From: Schizochytrium sp. TIO01 | Lineage: Eukaryota; Sar; Bigyra; Thraustochytrida; Thraustochytriidae | DNA length: 64,000 bases | Direction of reading: 5' to 3' | Assembly (NCBI GenBank): GCA_004764695.1 | Contig: SMSO01000006.1 | Location: 1,158,859 to 1,222,858 of the forward strand | Shown here: one piece after another, positions 51,703 to 61,111 of the stretch | How positions within the stretch are numbered: the stretch's first letter is position 1 | Layout of the letters: each line of letters opens with the position of its first letter | Made by a program: the position numbers and the translations under genes | Notes under the pieces: model-generated | Databases searched by the model: none | Seen by the model: only the letters and a program-made list of their open reading frames with translations | Told to the model about the DNA's origin: nothing

Positions 51703-51760
51703 GGAATTGGAACAGGAACAGGAACAGGAACAGGAACAGGAATTAGAACAGGAATAGGAA
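51703..51760 (+). repeat. (GGAACA)n hexanucleotide repeat
   Basis: About nine GGAACA/GGAATT-type units with a few substitutions. Confidence 0.85.
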
Positions 51761-51833
51761 TATTGAAAGAGATCGCCATTGAGGACAGACAACAAACAAT
51801 CGATCCCAGTCTCGCGAGGGTCGCGCGCGAGAT

Positions 51834-51868
51834 AGCAAGCAAGCAAGCAAGCAAGCAAGCGAGCAAGG
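51834..51868 (+). repeat. (AGCA)n microsatellite
   Basis: About eight AGCA units with one G substitution near the right end. Confidence 0.85.
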
Positions 51869-52360
51869 AGGCAAGGGAGGTACGCAAGCGCCGTCAGCCA
51901 GTGTGGCGGCGATCGAGCCTGCTGAGCCTGGCGATCTCGCGGAGATGGGGGCCGCGAGGTAGGTCACAAAGTCCTGCGGAGTCTTCCGTAGCGTGGCCCA
52001 AAAATCAGGATTCGTCCAAGATTTGTGTTCTTTATTTAGTTGTTCTTTATTTTATTTGTATACGGAGGGACTAAGAGAGAGAAAGAGAGAGAGTGCTTTT
52101 AGTGATCTGTTTAGTTATTTATTTATTTATTTGTCTATTCAGTCATTCAGTCATTGAATAACTGCATTGGCGCTACTGTGAAGGATACCATTTTTGTTTG
52201 TTTCTGTGTATGCTTTGTTTGGAAGGCATTCATATTCGTCCATGCGATAGTAAATTGCAGACACACTGTGAAGAAATTGTTTTACTCACTTGACTCATTG
52301 AAAAACCAACTGCGCCAAGCTCCAGGTAGAGAAAGGCCTAGCACCCGCTTAGTGCCTGCG

Positions 52361-52403
52361 AGGAAAGAAAGAAAGAGAGAAAGAAAGAGAGAGAGAAAGA
52401 AAG
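52361..52403 (+). repeat. purine microsatellite (GAAA/GAGA)
   Basis: GAAAGAAAGAAAGAGAGAAA-type tract of 43 purines, with no pyrimidine on this strand. Confidence 0.85.
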
Positions 52404-53132
52404 CTGAGAGGATCATGGTTATTAAGCTCTCTGTGGAGAGATGTGCGCAGACGATTTTGTTTCAGGATTCCTGCTCAATGCTCGGCTGGGCCTGAGAACC
52501 GAGATTAGAAGATTGATGGCCGACTTCAAAGAAGCAGGCCTGTCTGTCTGCAAGCTCAGGCGGGAAGAAGCCGCTGGAAACTCAGAGGAGAGAGCTTTTT
52601 AAGACGCCCAGCCTCAGTCCTCGAAGGCCTCCCTGTCTTTTGATAATTATGACCAAAGTGTAAAGGTGGGTTAAACTGCTTCTGGTGCCGTGTCACTGTT
52701 ACAAGACATCGAGACATCAAGAAAGGACTTTTTAACAGTATCTAGGAATGAGAGAGAGAGGAGTGAGTACAAATCGTAAGCAAACTCGAAGAGCAGACCC
52801 CAAATCCAGACGACACAAAGTTTATTGCAAAGGCTAGCGACAGTAAGTTCTGCTCACTGCGACAGACAGATCAAAGGCCCAGCTAAGTGAGGGCAGGATG
52901 ATGAGCTTGCGTGTGGTGGAACTGCGTGCGAGCGAACTCTAGAGCATGCGTGACCCAGGTCCGCTCTTGGCGAGGCGAGACGAAAATTCAGGCCAGTTCA
53001 CTAACGAAAAGCTCTTTTGTCTTTTGCTCTGTCTACTTCAACTTTGGCTTGACCTGTGCTCTTTTGTTTGTGTAAATACGCTACGCCAACATATAGCTTC
53101 GAAAGAGAATTTTCATAGTTCTAAATTCCAAG

Positions 53133-54389
53133 ATGATGATGCTCAACACTTCGGTCCGCAAGGGCGCCAAGAACCTCCTTGCCAAGGCTTCCCAGCAGCA
53201 GCGTGCCCTGGGAAGTACCCCATTCGACCTGTACAACCCTACCGATGAGCACCGTGCTCTGCGTCAGATGGTCCGGAAGTTCGCCGAGGATGAGGTGGAC
53301 CCGCAGGCACTGGAGTTTAACCGTCAGGAGAAGTTCAACATCGATCTCTACAGAAAGCTCGGAGATCTTGGTCTCCTCGGTCTGACCGTTCCGACCAAAT
53401 ACGGTGGTTCTGAGATGGACTGCACTGCCGTCTGTACTGTGCACGAAGAGTTGGCTGCCTCTGATCCTGCATTCTGCTTGAGCTACTTGGCCCATTCGTT
53501 GCTCTTTGTGAACAACCTCACGCGCAACGGCAGTGAGGAGCAGAAGCAAAAATGGCTCCCGGATTCTTGCAGCGGCAAGATCATTGGTGGTATGGGCATG
53601 TCTGAGCCTAACCACGGCACTGACGTTCTCGGACTCCAGACCTCTGCCACGAAGGACGGTGATGACTACATTCTCAAGGGATCAAAAATGTGGATCACAA
53701 ACGGATGCGTCGACGATAACACCCTCGGAGATATCTTCCTTGTCTACGCACGAACTGGACCCCGCGCCATCTCCCTCTTCCTTGTAGAGAAGGGTATGCC
53801 TGGATTCAGTCTCGGCCAGCGTATCAAGGACAAGTGTGGTATGCGCGCTAGTGCCACTGCCGAACTTGTTTTTGATGAGGTTCGTGTCCCTGCTGCCAAC
53901 CTCGTCGGAGAAGAGGGCGGCGCTGTCCTTTGCATGATGCGCAACCTCGAGGTTGAGCGCATCGCACTCGGTGCAATGAGCTGTGGTATCGCTCGCCGCA
54001 GCTTTGAGATCATGAACCAGTATGCCAAGGACCGCGTTGCCTTTGGTCAGCCCCTCACTGCCTTTGGACAGATTCAGAAGTACATTGGCGAGAGCTACTC
54101 TCAATACATGGCTGGCCGCGCCTACACCTACGATGTGGCGCAGCAAATCGATCTTGACAACTCTGGTAACCGTCTTGCCACCGATGGCGTCAAACTCTTC
54201 ACCACCACCATGGGTAAGATCGTTGCAGACAATGCTATTCAGGTCCTTGGTGGCGCCGGCTACATTGGAGATTACCAAGTCGAGCGTCTCTGGCGCGATG
54301 CTAAGCTTCTTGAAATCGGCGGCGGAACCCTGGAGTCTCATCACAAGAACATGGTGCGCGAGCTTTCCAAGATTAGCAAAATTGAGTAA
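53133..54389 (+). CDS. IVD: isovaleryl-CoA dehydrogenase-like acyl-CoA dehydrogenase
   Basis: 418 aa from ATG 53133. The N-terminus MMMLNTSVRKGAKNLLAKAS is basic and amphipathic, a likely mitochondrial presequence. The acyl-CoA dehydrogenase fold shows GGMGMSEPNHGTDVLGLQT (FAD/substrate loop), MWITNG, and RVAFGQPLTAFGQIQ. The catalytic Glu is in the IVD position (NLEVERIAL, Glu275, cf. LDLER in IVD). The site used by other ACADs reads LLEIGGGTLE, matching the YEIGAGTSE of IVD. This relocation of the base is diagnostic for IVD, which oxidises isovaleryl-CoA in leucine breakdown and passes electrons to ETF. Strong GC3 bias suggests high expression. Single exon. Confidence 0.9.
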   Translation: MMMLNTSVRKGAKNLLAKASQQQRALGSTPFDLYNPTDEHRALRQMVRKFAEDEVDPQALEFNRQEKFNIDLYRKLGDLGLLGLTVPTKYGGSEMDCTAVCTVHEELAASDPAFCLSYLAHSLLFVNNLTRNGSEEQKQKWLPDSCSGKIIGGMGMSEPNHGTDVLGLQTSATKDGDDYILKGSKMWITNGCVDDNTLGDIFLVYARTGPRAISLFLVEKGMPGFSLGQRIKDKCGMRASATAELVFDEVRVPAANLVGEEGGAVLCMMRNLEVERIALGAMSCGIARRSFEIMNQYAKDRVAFGQPLTAFGQIQKYIGESYSQYMAGRAYTYDVAQQIDLDNSGNRLATDGVKLFTTTMGKIVADNAIQVLGGAGYIGDYQVERLWRDAKLLEIGGGTLESHHKNMVRELSKISKIE

Positions 54390-55328
54390 ACAAGCGAGTT
54401 GAAAAGCACACAAACAAACAACGAGCCGATGTCCCTCCTCATTTAAGTTCCTTACCTCTGTAACAGTTAGCTCTTTGCCTCTTCAAATATATTGTGCTGT
54501 TGTATGCTACCGTAACACACGCTAGGAGCCTACTGCAAACATGCCGAGCATCGTTCTCAAGATGTCTAATGCGGATCACCTCAGTATTTTCCCTTTCATG
54601 ATTTATTGTGAGATTCCCCTGAATGAATGCACACACAACATAGTTTATTTTCTCTCCACCTCTCTATTCCACATTTATATACAGCTCACGCGTAATGTTG
54701 CTGATCACATCCGTCATGAACCTGTGTTCCAGTTCTGCATCTTGCTTTTGGACTATGTTTCTTTCTTGATTCGCTGAAGATCCAAGTTTACCCAAAGCTT
54801 TTCTAAAGAAAAGGATATGACTTTAATTGACACAAAAGAGAGCATTTTAACGCACTTTTTCTAGAGGTGTCTCATCACGTGTTTCTTCCTATGAGCAGTC
54901 TTAGACATTGACAAACCCGCTAACAGAAATAGTAAAATAACTACAAACATCAGACGTATTGCTTTTATAGGCAATCTTATGAATTATGTTTGTAAATTGC
55001 CAAGTTCGTCTGCAAAAAGTCGTACTTATCGAAATGTGTGATCCCAGGATGATCCAGTTTACGAGAATTTTTTAGGAATTCATGTGACACGATTGAACTT
55101 TCATAAAGAAGTATCTCACAGCGTAGACGTAAAGAGCTCACAGTAGGTAGAGAAAATAGAAAAGAAAAGAAATATTATTTATATCAGGTCTGCACAATCA
55201 GAACTGAGTACGGATGATAATTGTACATGCATGCATCAAGGGGAACAGGAAATTGTCTAGCAACTTCTTCTTACAGATAAAGAATCCATTCAAAGAAGGC
55301 ACTAAGCATGAACGCATGCTTTTAGGTC
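54390..55328. other. convergent intergenic region
   Basis: A 940-base AT-rich gap between IVD and CTF8 stops. No gene or RNA recognised. Confidence 0.5.
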
Positions 55329-55844
55329 TCAAACAAAGCGCGTCCTTTTACCCACAAGTGGTTTCGGACGTGTCTTGAAGAGAAGCTTCTGGCGTACAAT
55401 GCCCCGAATCGCAAAACGCGCACCACCTGCTGGCACCGAAGGTAAATCATCCGATGATGTACTTTCCACACGCTCCATGATCGCAAATGGTTTAGGAATC
55501 TTGACCACCTTGCCCTCCAAACGGTGTACACCAATCTCAAGAATTGGCAACCCGTTCTCAAATGTGAGGGCACCAAGTGTCTGGCCTGCAAGGCCTTCAT
55601 GCTGAAGCTTAATAACCTGCGTCTTCTTCACAGTTTCCTCATCTTCATTTGTCCGATCATTAGGAGAACCAATGTCCATATCACCAGAGTGATCTACCCC
55701 GCCCTCATCCAATTCATCGCGTTTTGCTACCGCTAGGGTGCCCTGGAGTTCTACCATGGCCCATTCAGGAGGACCCAACTCTGAGGATTGCCCATCAGCA
55801 GGCCATTGGCACAACGCCGTCGTCAGCGGTTGTGGCGCGGGCAT
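55329..55844 (-). CDS. CTF8: chromosome transmission fidelity protein 8
   Basis: 171 aa from ATG 55844 (MPAPQPLTTALCQWP); the frame upstream lacks ATG. CTF8 family blocks: EWAMVELQGTLAV near the N-terminus, LAGQTLGALTFENGLPILEI, GVHRLEGKVVKIPKPFAIM, and a C-terminal RQKLLFKTRPKPLVG, almost identical to the animal KDKILFKTRPKPI. CTF8 forms with DCC1 and CTF18 the alternative clamp loader that loads PCNA and supports sister-chromatid cohesion. A ~45-residue acidic insert (GGVDHSGDMDIGSPNDRTNE region) between the first two blocks is longer than in animals. Head-to-head with VMA12. Confidence 0.9.
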   Translation of the reverse strand: MPAPQPLTTALCQWPADGQSSELGPPEWAMVELQGTLAVAKRDELDEGGVDHSGDMDIGSPNDRTNEDEETVKKTQVIKLQHEGLAGQTLGALTFENGLPILEIGVHRLEGKVVKIPKPFAIMERVESTSSDDLPSVPAGGARFAIRGIVRQKLLFKTRPKPLVGKRTRFV

Positions 55845-56435
55845 TTTAATCCTACGTAGGAATGCCAGTACCCCCAAAACGCCAAGGAGCAATCGTCTTA
55901 AGGAAAGGTTTTGTTGCAAGCGCAAAGAAGCGCAGTTAGCTCATGCTCCAACTTACTTTGAAGCAGAAGTCTTTACAGTTAAGCAAATATGGCGCAAAGA
56001 AGCGCCGAGTTATAAAATACTCCCGTAAATAAGGGTTGCGCAGAGTTTAGTAAATAACCTTTTCAAGTTTGGGGAGTAAAAATATAGAGGACGTGGCAAA
56101 CTTCGATCAAGCTCCGGACGCGAGGACGCGAGAACGCGAGAACGCGAGAGCGTAAGAGCTTGGGACCACCCGATAAGCAGCGACTGGAGAGTAGCTCATG
56201 AAGGTGGAGACCCCATAGGGGCTGAAATCTGAGCTAAGTCTAACTCACAGCCTGCTGATTGAAGATCTTTATTGGAAAGGAGGTAAACTTTTTGAAAGGC
56301 GTATCTTCAGTAGGATCGCCAGCACAGATAAATTGTCTGCGTAGAAAACCATTTCATTGCAAGTGTCAAGCATCAGTTTGAGAATAGATCCTGCGCAAAT
56401 TAGGCATTGAATTCATAAATCTCATCTCGGCCGAC
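55845..56435. other. divergent promoter region CTF8/VMA12
   Basis: 591 bases shared by the two start sites. It contains a short GCGAGAAC repeat (about 56115-56150: GACGCGAGAACGCGAGAACG). No coding signal. Confidence 0.5.
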
Positions 56436-57188
56436 ATGTCTGAGGCCGAAGAAATCAAGTTGCCCCCAGTAAGGCTAGCCCTTTCTCCGGGACTCCAGAC
56501 CGAAATCGAAAGCCTCCTGCAGCACAAAAACGAATTAGAAATCAAAGAAGATGACACGAAAATTTTAGAGCAGGTTCTTGATCAAGGGGGGCTTGGGAGT
56601 AAGGATCTTGCAGTGATCCTTCGTCTTCGTAAGAAGAAAGCAACTTCTTCAGGAAACTCAGAATCAAAAGCATCCCCTCGGAAAGGCCTCCTAGGACTAC
56701 TGAAAGTAGACAAGGGCAAAGGAGGTCTTATATTTCCTAAGCTTCCAGAGGCCAAGCCTAATCCAGAGCTTGAAAAGCGCCGAGCTTTGCTGATCGCTCG
56801 CCAGCAACGACGTGATTACGATGCTAGCGTCAAGAACGTTCGAGGTAAACAGCCTTCTCAAACAATGCGCGAGAGTATTTCTGAGGTCAGGCAAACTATG
56901 CGGGAGCTTTCAGTAGGATTTATGATGATCCTTGTCTGCGTAGCTGTATTTCTAGCTCTTAAGATGGTTGCTGATGCCCAAGGTCGCCCCCCTCATGTTG
57001 GCCTTCAGTGGGGGCTCTTTGGTGGATCCGCGATGCTTTTCGTGGAAATGATTCTCTATGCCATCCGCGCCACCCGTGCGGAGACATATTCACGCCAAGA
57101 GAAGGCTTTTCTGGACAGCCAGCCAACAAATATTTCACAATTTCCAATATTGCCCCGTAAAACCAACAACAAATCAAAGTCTTCTTAG
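56436..57188 (+). CDS. VMA12: V-ATPase assembly factor VMA12/TMEM199
   Basis: 250 aa from ATG 56436 (CGACATGTCTG). The family pattern is NPELEKRRALLIARQQRRDYDASVKNV (residues ~109-135), a cytosolic helix with SISEVRQTMRELSVG, then two membrane helices (about 159-178 and 191-210) separated by a short lumenal loop, and a polar C-terminus ending in Lys/Ser. This is the VMA12/TMEM199 domain. The protein sits in the ER membrane and helps assemble the V0 sector of the vacuolar H+-ATPase with VMA22/CCDC115 and VMA21. No terminal di-lysine, but the Lys-rich tail may serve retention. The stop (TAG 57186-57188) overlaps that of the convergent gene. Confidence 0.88.
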   Translation: MSEAEEIKLPPVRLALSPGLQTEIESLLQHKNELEIKEDDTKILEQVLDQGGLGSKDLAVILRLRKKKATSSGNSESKASPRKGLLGLLKVDKGKGGLIFPKLPEAKPNPELEKRRALLIARQQRRDYDASVKNVRGKQPSQTMRESISEVRQTMRELSVGFMMILVCVAVFLALKMVADAQGRPPHVGLQWGLFGGSAMLFVEMILYAIRATRAETYSRQEKAFLDSQPTNISQFPILPRKTNNKSKSS

Positions 57189-57699
57189 TTAGCTTTGTGC
57201 CGTGCATCTGCTAATTGCTCACGTGTGTCTTTAATAATTTGATCTTTTCGTTCGATTTCAAGTTTGGCTGTATCGTACAAACAGCACAGGTTTCGTTCAA
57301 GCGTGGAGCTTAACTCTTCAAGCTGCTGGGCCTATTTTGATATTTTGGTATTTGTTAATTTGATATCATCATTGAAAGAAGCCACTAGGGTTAGACGTAT
57401 TGTCGTAAACAAAAGATCATGAGAAGTAGAGAGCCCAACTTACCTTTGCTTGTGACTCAGCATATGCATCCTTTAATTGATCATATTCTTTCAAAAGAGC
57501 TTCATATTTGTCCTTGTACTGTATCACCAAAAAATCATTGAACTTCAAATGTTAAAATCTTCGATACTGCATTTCAACCTAGAGTAAACATGGTTACATC
57601 ATGGAGTCCAAAGTTTGAATGTATTTTGCGTACCTCAAGGTTTTCTACGTCAGCGTCTCCTGCGCCGAGGTCTCCATACAAGTCATCATGGTCAGTCAT
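57185..57699 (-). CDS. small coiled-coil protein, three exons, similar to the FLASH/CASP8AP2 N-terminus
   Basis: Exons 57699-57634 (22 codons, MTDHDDLYGDLGAGDADVEN then LE), 57518-57444 (25 codons, YKDKYEALLKEYDQLKDAYA then ESQAK) and 57331-57185 (48 codons plus stop, AQQLEELSSTL to ADARHKAN). All joins are phase 0 with GT-AG borders (donors GTACGC and GTAAGT). The 95-aa product is an acidic start with LYGDL followed by a continuous coiled coil containing LYDTAKLEIERKDQIIKD. The pattern LY-x-L, then a heptad coil, then N-x-x-x-L-x-x-TA-[KR]-x-EI-x-RKDE resembles the N-terminal dimerisation coil of FLASH, a histone pre-mRNA processing factor. The family link is tentative; the gene model itself is well supported by reading-frame continuity. 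Confidence 0.75.
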
Positions 57700-58523
57700 G
57701 TTCCAACCTAGAGTTTGTGTCTATAGTTTTTTATACACACAAAAAAGAGCCACTGAGGCGGGTGCTTACGGCACACGCCAGCTGCAGCTATAAGCTGTGC
57801 ACCGCGTATAGCAGCAGTTGGTTGGTACTGTCAAAAGAAAGCGTTATTCCTCCACAACTGCTCACAGCGCGAGAAAGGCTCTTGTTGATTAGTTCTGCTT
57901 ACTAGCTTTTAATCCAAGTCTGTTATTTTTCACCTACCCCCTCTAAAAATTTTAATAATTAATTTTTTGAATCGTAGCTAGGTAGCTAAAAAAGAGTTCT
58001 GAAGGCAACTTGAAGCATGAGCTTATTTTGAAAATCCAACGACGCTTGATCTATATAGAGGTATGGATATAGCATATAGACTTATTCAAAAAATTGCCTG
58101 ATATCCCTGACCTAGGCCCTGCATAAAGATATATACTTCTTCGCAGGTTATTGACTGTATGCACATAGTGTTTGTTTGTTTTTCTTCTAAAAGTAAGCTC
58201 CATCAAATTAACACGCGACCATTGACATGAACAATGTAATACTTTGCTTTGTGGGCCAGCAGAGAACTTCTCTCCTCTAGCAAATGAAGTTCTTTTTGTT
58301 AGGTTACCCAGGATCGCTGATGCCAGCCAGTGCTTGAGATAAAATACTTTCCCCAAAAAGATTTGAAGATGTAAGAAAAGAGAGCTTTAAGATTCTTTCT
58401 TCTTTGGCAGTTAAGATACATTCTTTCAATAAATTGCCAATGTGGTTCTAATTCTTTGCTTATTTCTTTATGAAAAAGAAAAGTCGCGGTCATAATATTA
58501 CACTAAAATTTCATCAAAATTGT
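57700..58523. other. intergenic, same-strand gap
   Basis: Promoter side of the small coiled-coil gene and 3' flank of the tyrosinase gene. AT-rich, nothing recognised with confidence. Confidence 0.5.
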
Positions 58524-60572
58524 TTAGGCTTGTGTGATCGCACCCATTTCTACAGAGGCGTTTTCTGTTTCGCCAATCGCAGTATATTGAACTTGGCCCC
58601 TTCTACATGGGCAACACGAGCGCAGAAAAATAACCAAGATCAGAACGGCGACGATACCGGTCGATGCAATACCTGTTCCCACTGGTAAGGCAACCAACTG
58701 AGGTACTTTGCGTTGCGTCTCCTCACGAAATTCTAAATTGCGAGATCGAAACTTCTCAGCGTCACAGCTACACTCCCGTGATGGTACATCTGAAGGCCTT
58801 GGCTCGGAGCAAACTCCAGAAGAGATTGCTTCACCCTGGACATGTGGATTTACTGAGGTCTCGGACATACCTACGTCTCGGATAATCTCTTTGCTTGGCA
58901 CACAAACAAATCCCCCAATAAAACGTTCATCATCAGTTAAGCCTTGATCACTTCGGGTTCCCCCACATGCAAAGTCAAGGGTGCACTTTTCTGTAGGCTC
59001 AACTGGTCGCCATACAGCATCGAATGCGAGCACATCATAAGTATAAGGCAAAGTGGGTTTCTCGGAAAGGCTGAGGTTAGAGTGTGTTGGAACTTGTAGA
59101 TTCAAAATGTCAAGATGAGTAAGACATGTCTCTTGGCTATGCAAAGCATTCAAAGGGGTTTTTCCTTCACCAGAAGCAAGCAATTCGTCTATACCAATGT
59201 CAGAAGCAGAGAAACAAAACTCCTCAGAAATATCATCATCCAGCGCCAAGCCTGGACACTGGCCTATTGGAGGGAAGCCAGCGTATAGGTCCGTACCAGG
59301 ATGAGACGTAACCCATTGCAAATGCATGAGGTCTGTGAACGCATGCGTGCTATAGAAGAAATTTTCATTCAACGAGAAAGCCCCATCCCAGTAATCAGCT
59401 CCTTTGAAGCCACATGTGTAATGTCCCGTGGTACATTCACAAGTAAAGTCATCTGAATTGTTCTCTGTACAAAGTCCAGAGGAAGGGCAAGTCAGGTTGC
59501 CATTTCGCCATTCTACACCACGAAAATCAATACTGCGACGCTTGTATGTCTCATACAACCAACGAACATGTAAAGAGGCGCCACTAATGCCAATAATAGC
59601 AGCATGCATTGCCGGCGCAACCAAACAGCCAATGATAGCTAAACTGGTAAGAATCGTAAGGAGCCAAACCAACTTGCCAGGACTTGTACATTCCTCCCCT
59701 TTGACTTCAGCTCGGAATTTACTCATGCATGCTGTAAACATACAGTTACTTGACAAGATTCCGAGAGAAAGGATCGTCAGCATTACAATAAACACATCAG
59801 CGCCAACTTGACCATCATCGAACGTGCCCATGCTCACATGGGGAGCATTGTGTGGACCGATGTCCGGACCAAACCTCGTAAATCCCCGACCTTGCATACA
59901 GATCATAAAGGCAGTATAGTTTCCCGTAGCCTGGCAACTACGGAAGTGTTCACCAAGATCAGTCGGAGCCCCCAAAACCCACCCTGGATTTCTTGTCAGC
60001 CCTGGGCATTGGGCCTGGTTCCAAGGACTGCGCCAGAACCCATATCCATTACCCATTACAAAGTTGTTATCCTCGTAGATTTCAGAAATGAGCTTTTGCA
60101 ACTCAGGCACTCGGCCACGCTCGACCTTAGTCTCAAAAACCGGGTCATGGATGCAAAATTCATTATCAGGATCTCCGAATGGAGATCCCCAATATTTCCA
60201 CAACGATCCAGACCACCAATCACCCGTTTGCGCAATATCGGTTGCAAAATCCCAGTAAGGCAACGCGTCCAGACCAGCTTCGGGTGCATCTCGATCCGTG
60301 ATGGCCAGAATCGAGGCCTCTGCCTCAAGAAGAAGAGCCCGATGGAATGTCATTTGGTTCTCTACTTCATGACCTTGATCCACGCACGGATGCAAAGCAG
60401 ACGTCGCGTGCTTGAGGAGGAGATACGCATGCGAGCGGTAGGCCTTGCCAAAGCGAGTTTGGCCATCTTCCAGAGATGTGCTGCGCATGGTTCGCAGCGC
60501 AGCGAAGTATGCTTGTCGCTGAGCTTCCGACAATGTGCGAATTTCGCGCCGTATACGCCTTGAACCCGTCAT
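58524..60572 (-). CDS. tyrosinase-like copper protein with internal membrane helices, 682 aa
   Basis: Start taken at ATG 60572 (MTGSRRIRREIRTLSEAQRQ), which matches the usual R-R-E-I-x-x-L entry of tyrosinase domains. CuA candidates are His55, His61 (LHPC) and His77 (TFHRALLLEAE), followed by LPYWDF (104-109). CuB begins with GPHNAPHVSMG (His241, His245), but the third ligand, FFYSTHAFTDLMHLQW (His410), is 165 residues later instead of the usual ~25. In between are two hydrophobic helices (about 258-280 and 301-328) and a Cys-rich EGF-like stretch (CPSSGLC, CECTTGHYTC). A C-terminal membrane helix (627-650) is followed by CCPCRRG. No signal peptide follows the chosen start, so an upstream exon may be missing. 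Activity is uncertain. Confidence 0.78.
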   Translation of the reverse strand: MTGSRRIRREIRTLSEAQRQAYFAALRTMRSTSLEDGQTRFGKAYRSHAYLLLKHATSALHPCVDQGHEVENQMTFHRALLLEAEASILAITDRDAPEAGLDALPYWDFATDIAQTGDWWSGSLWKYWGSPFGDPDNEFCIHDPVFETKVERGRVPELQKLISEIYEDNNFVMGNGYGFWRSPWNQAQCPGLTRNPGWVLGAPTDLGEHFRSCQATGNYTAFMICMQGRGFTRFGPDIGPHNAPHVSMGTFDDGQVGADVFIVMLTILSLGILSSNCMFTACMSKFRAEVKGEECTSPGKLVWLLTILTSLAIIGCLVAPAMHAAIIGISGASLHVRWLYETYKRRSIDFRGVEWRNGNLTCPSSGLCTENNSDDFTCECTTGHYTCGFKGADYWDGAFSLNENFFYSTHAFTDLMHLQWVTSHPGTDLYAGFPPIGQCPGLALDDDISEEFCFSASDIGIDELLASGEGKTPLNALHSQETCLTHLDILNLQVPTHSNLSLSEKPTLPYTYDVLAFDAVWRPVEPTEKCTLDFACGGTRSDQGLTDDERFIGGFVCVPSKEIIRDVGMSETSVNPHVQGEAISSGVCSEPRPSDVPSRECSCDAEKFRSRNLEFREETQRKVPQLVALPVGTGIASTGIVAVLILVIFLRSCCPCRRGQVQYTAIGETENASVEMGAITQA

Positions 60573-61111
60573 AGTGGCAAAGTCGAATCGGAGTTGGCTC
60601 GAACCCAATGTTATAGTTCGAGGTTTGCCCCATTTGAAGATGTAAAAGGGACGTACTACTCCTACGCAAACGCCTATTCCCGGTTATTAAGATCTTGGAA
60701 AGGTCGGAGAAGAGAACCAACATAGCTACGAAAGATTTTAGAGAGTAGAATAAAGTGTATGTGCAATTCTTGGGAACTTTACCTGGACAGCGCAGAAGGA
60801 CGACAGACTTATTTACTTTCTTATTCTACAAAATGTTGTAGGGTACAGAAGATGTGATGCGAAACTGGTGACCTGGGAGATAACTTTCCAAAATAGTTGG
60901 TAGTAATATGCAAATGATGTCTGTAAATGTCTACCTCAAGTAGAGGATTGGGCTGGTGTGATTTTAACGATCAAGGAGACAAATTATCTAAGTTTTAATG
61001 AGCTACGATAACTATCCTACACTACCAGGACAAAAATAATAGAACTATCGATACACTATTTTTATATTGCTAATTAACTTCTTATAGCACTTGAAGTTTG
61101 CATTCTTGATA
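60573..61111. other. intergenic, same-strand gap
   Basis: 5' flank of the tyrosinase gene and 3' flank of the FERM gene. An open frame continues in another phase from ATG 60723 toward the tyrosinase start, possibly part of an upstream exon. Not called. Confidence 0.4.

Larger units (their letters stand above)
47312..53132. other. 5.8 kb gene-poor, microsatellite-rich region
   Basis: No confident gene between the PP2C start and the dehydrogenase start. The stretch contains many short tandem repeats (listed separately), degenerate TTAGC repeats (50371-50405), ACTAACT repeats (51640-51665) and CTACCTAC/GTAGGTAG words near 49080-49165. A TATA-like CTATAAATT at 51169-51177 lies 105 bases upstream of a 35-codon frame (ATG 51282, MPSASTPIHTF). 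Possible exons at 50.7-51.1 kb on both strands are unresolved. Confidence 0.5.

Noticed and set aside
51834-51868. Regularly repeated AGCA units as a possible CRISPR-like or structured array
   Set aside because: There are no spacers; it is a simple microsatellite in a eukaryotic genome.
53682-54413. 243-codon open frame antisense to the acyl-CoA dehydrogenase
   Set aside because: Same codon-bias artefact; the sense frame is an unmistakable dehydrogenase.
59340-59833. The insert in the tyrosinase CuB region as a retained 492-base intron
   Set aside because: It is open in frame throughout and contains membrane helices and a Cys-rich module. Removing it at the apparent sites would also delete conserved residues (VSMG, FFYST).
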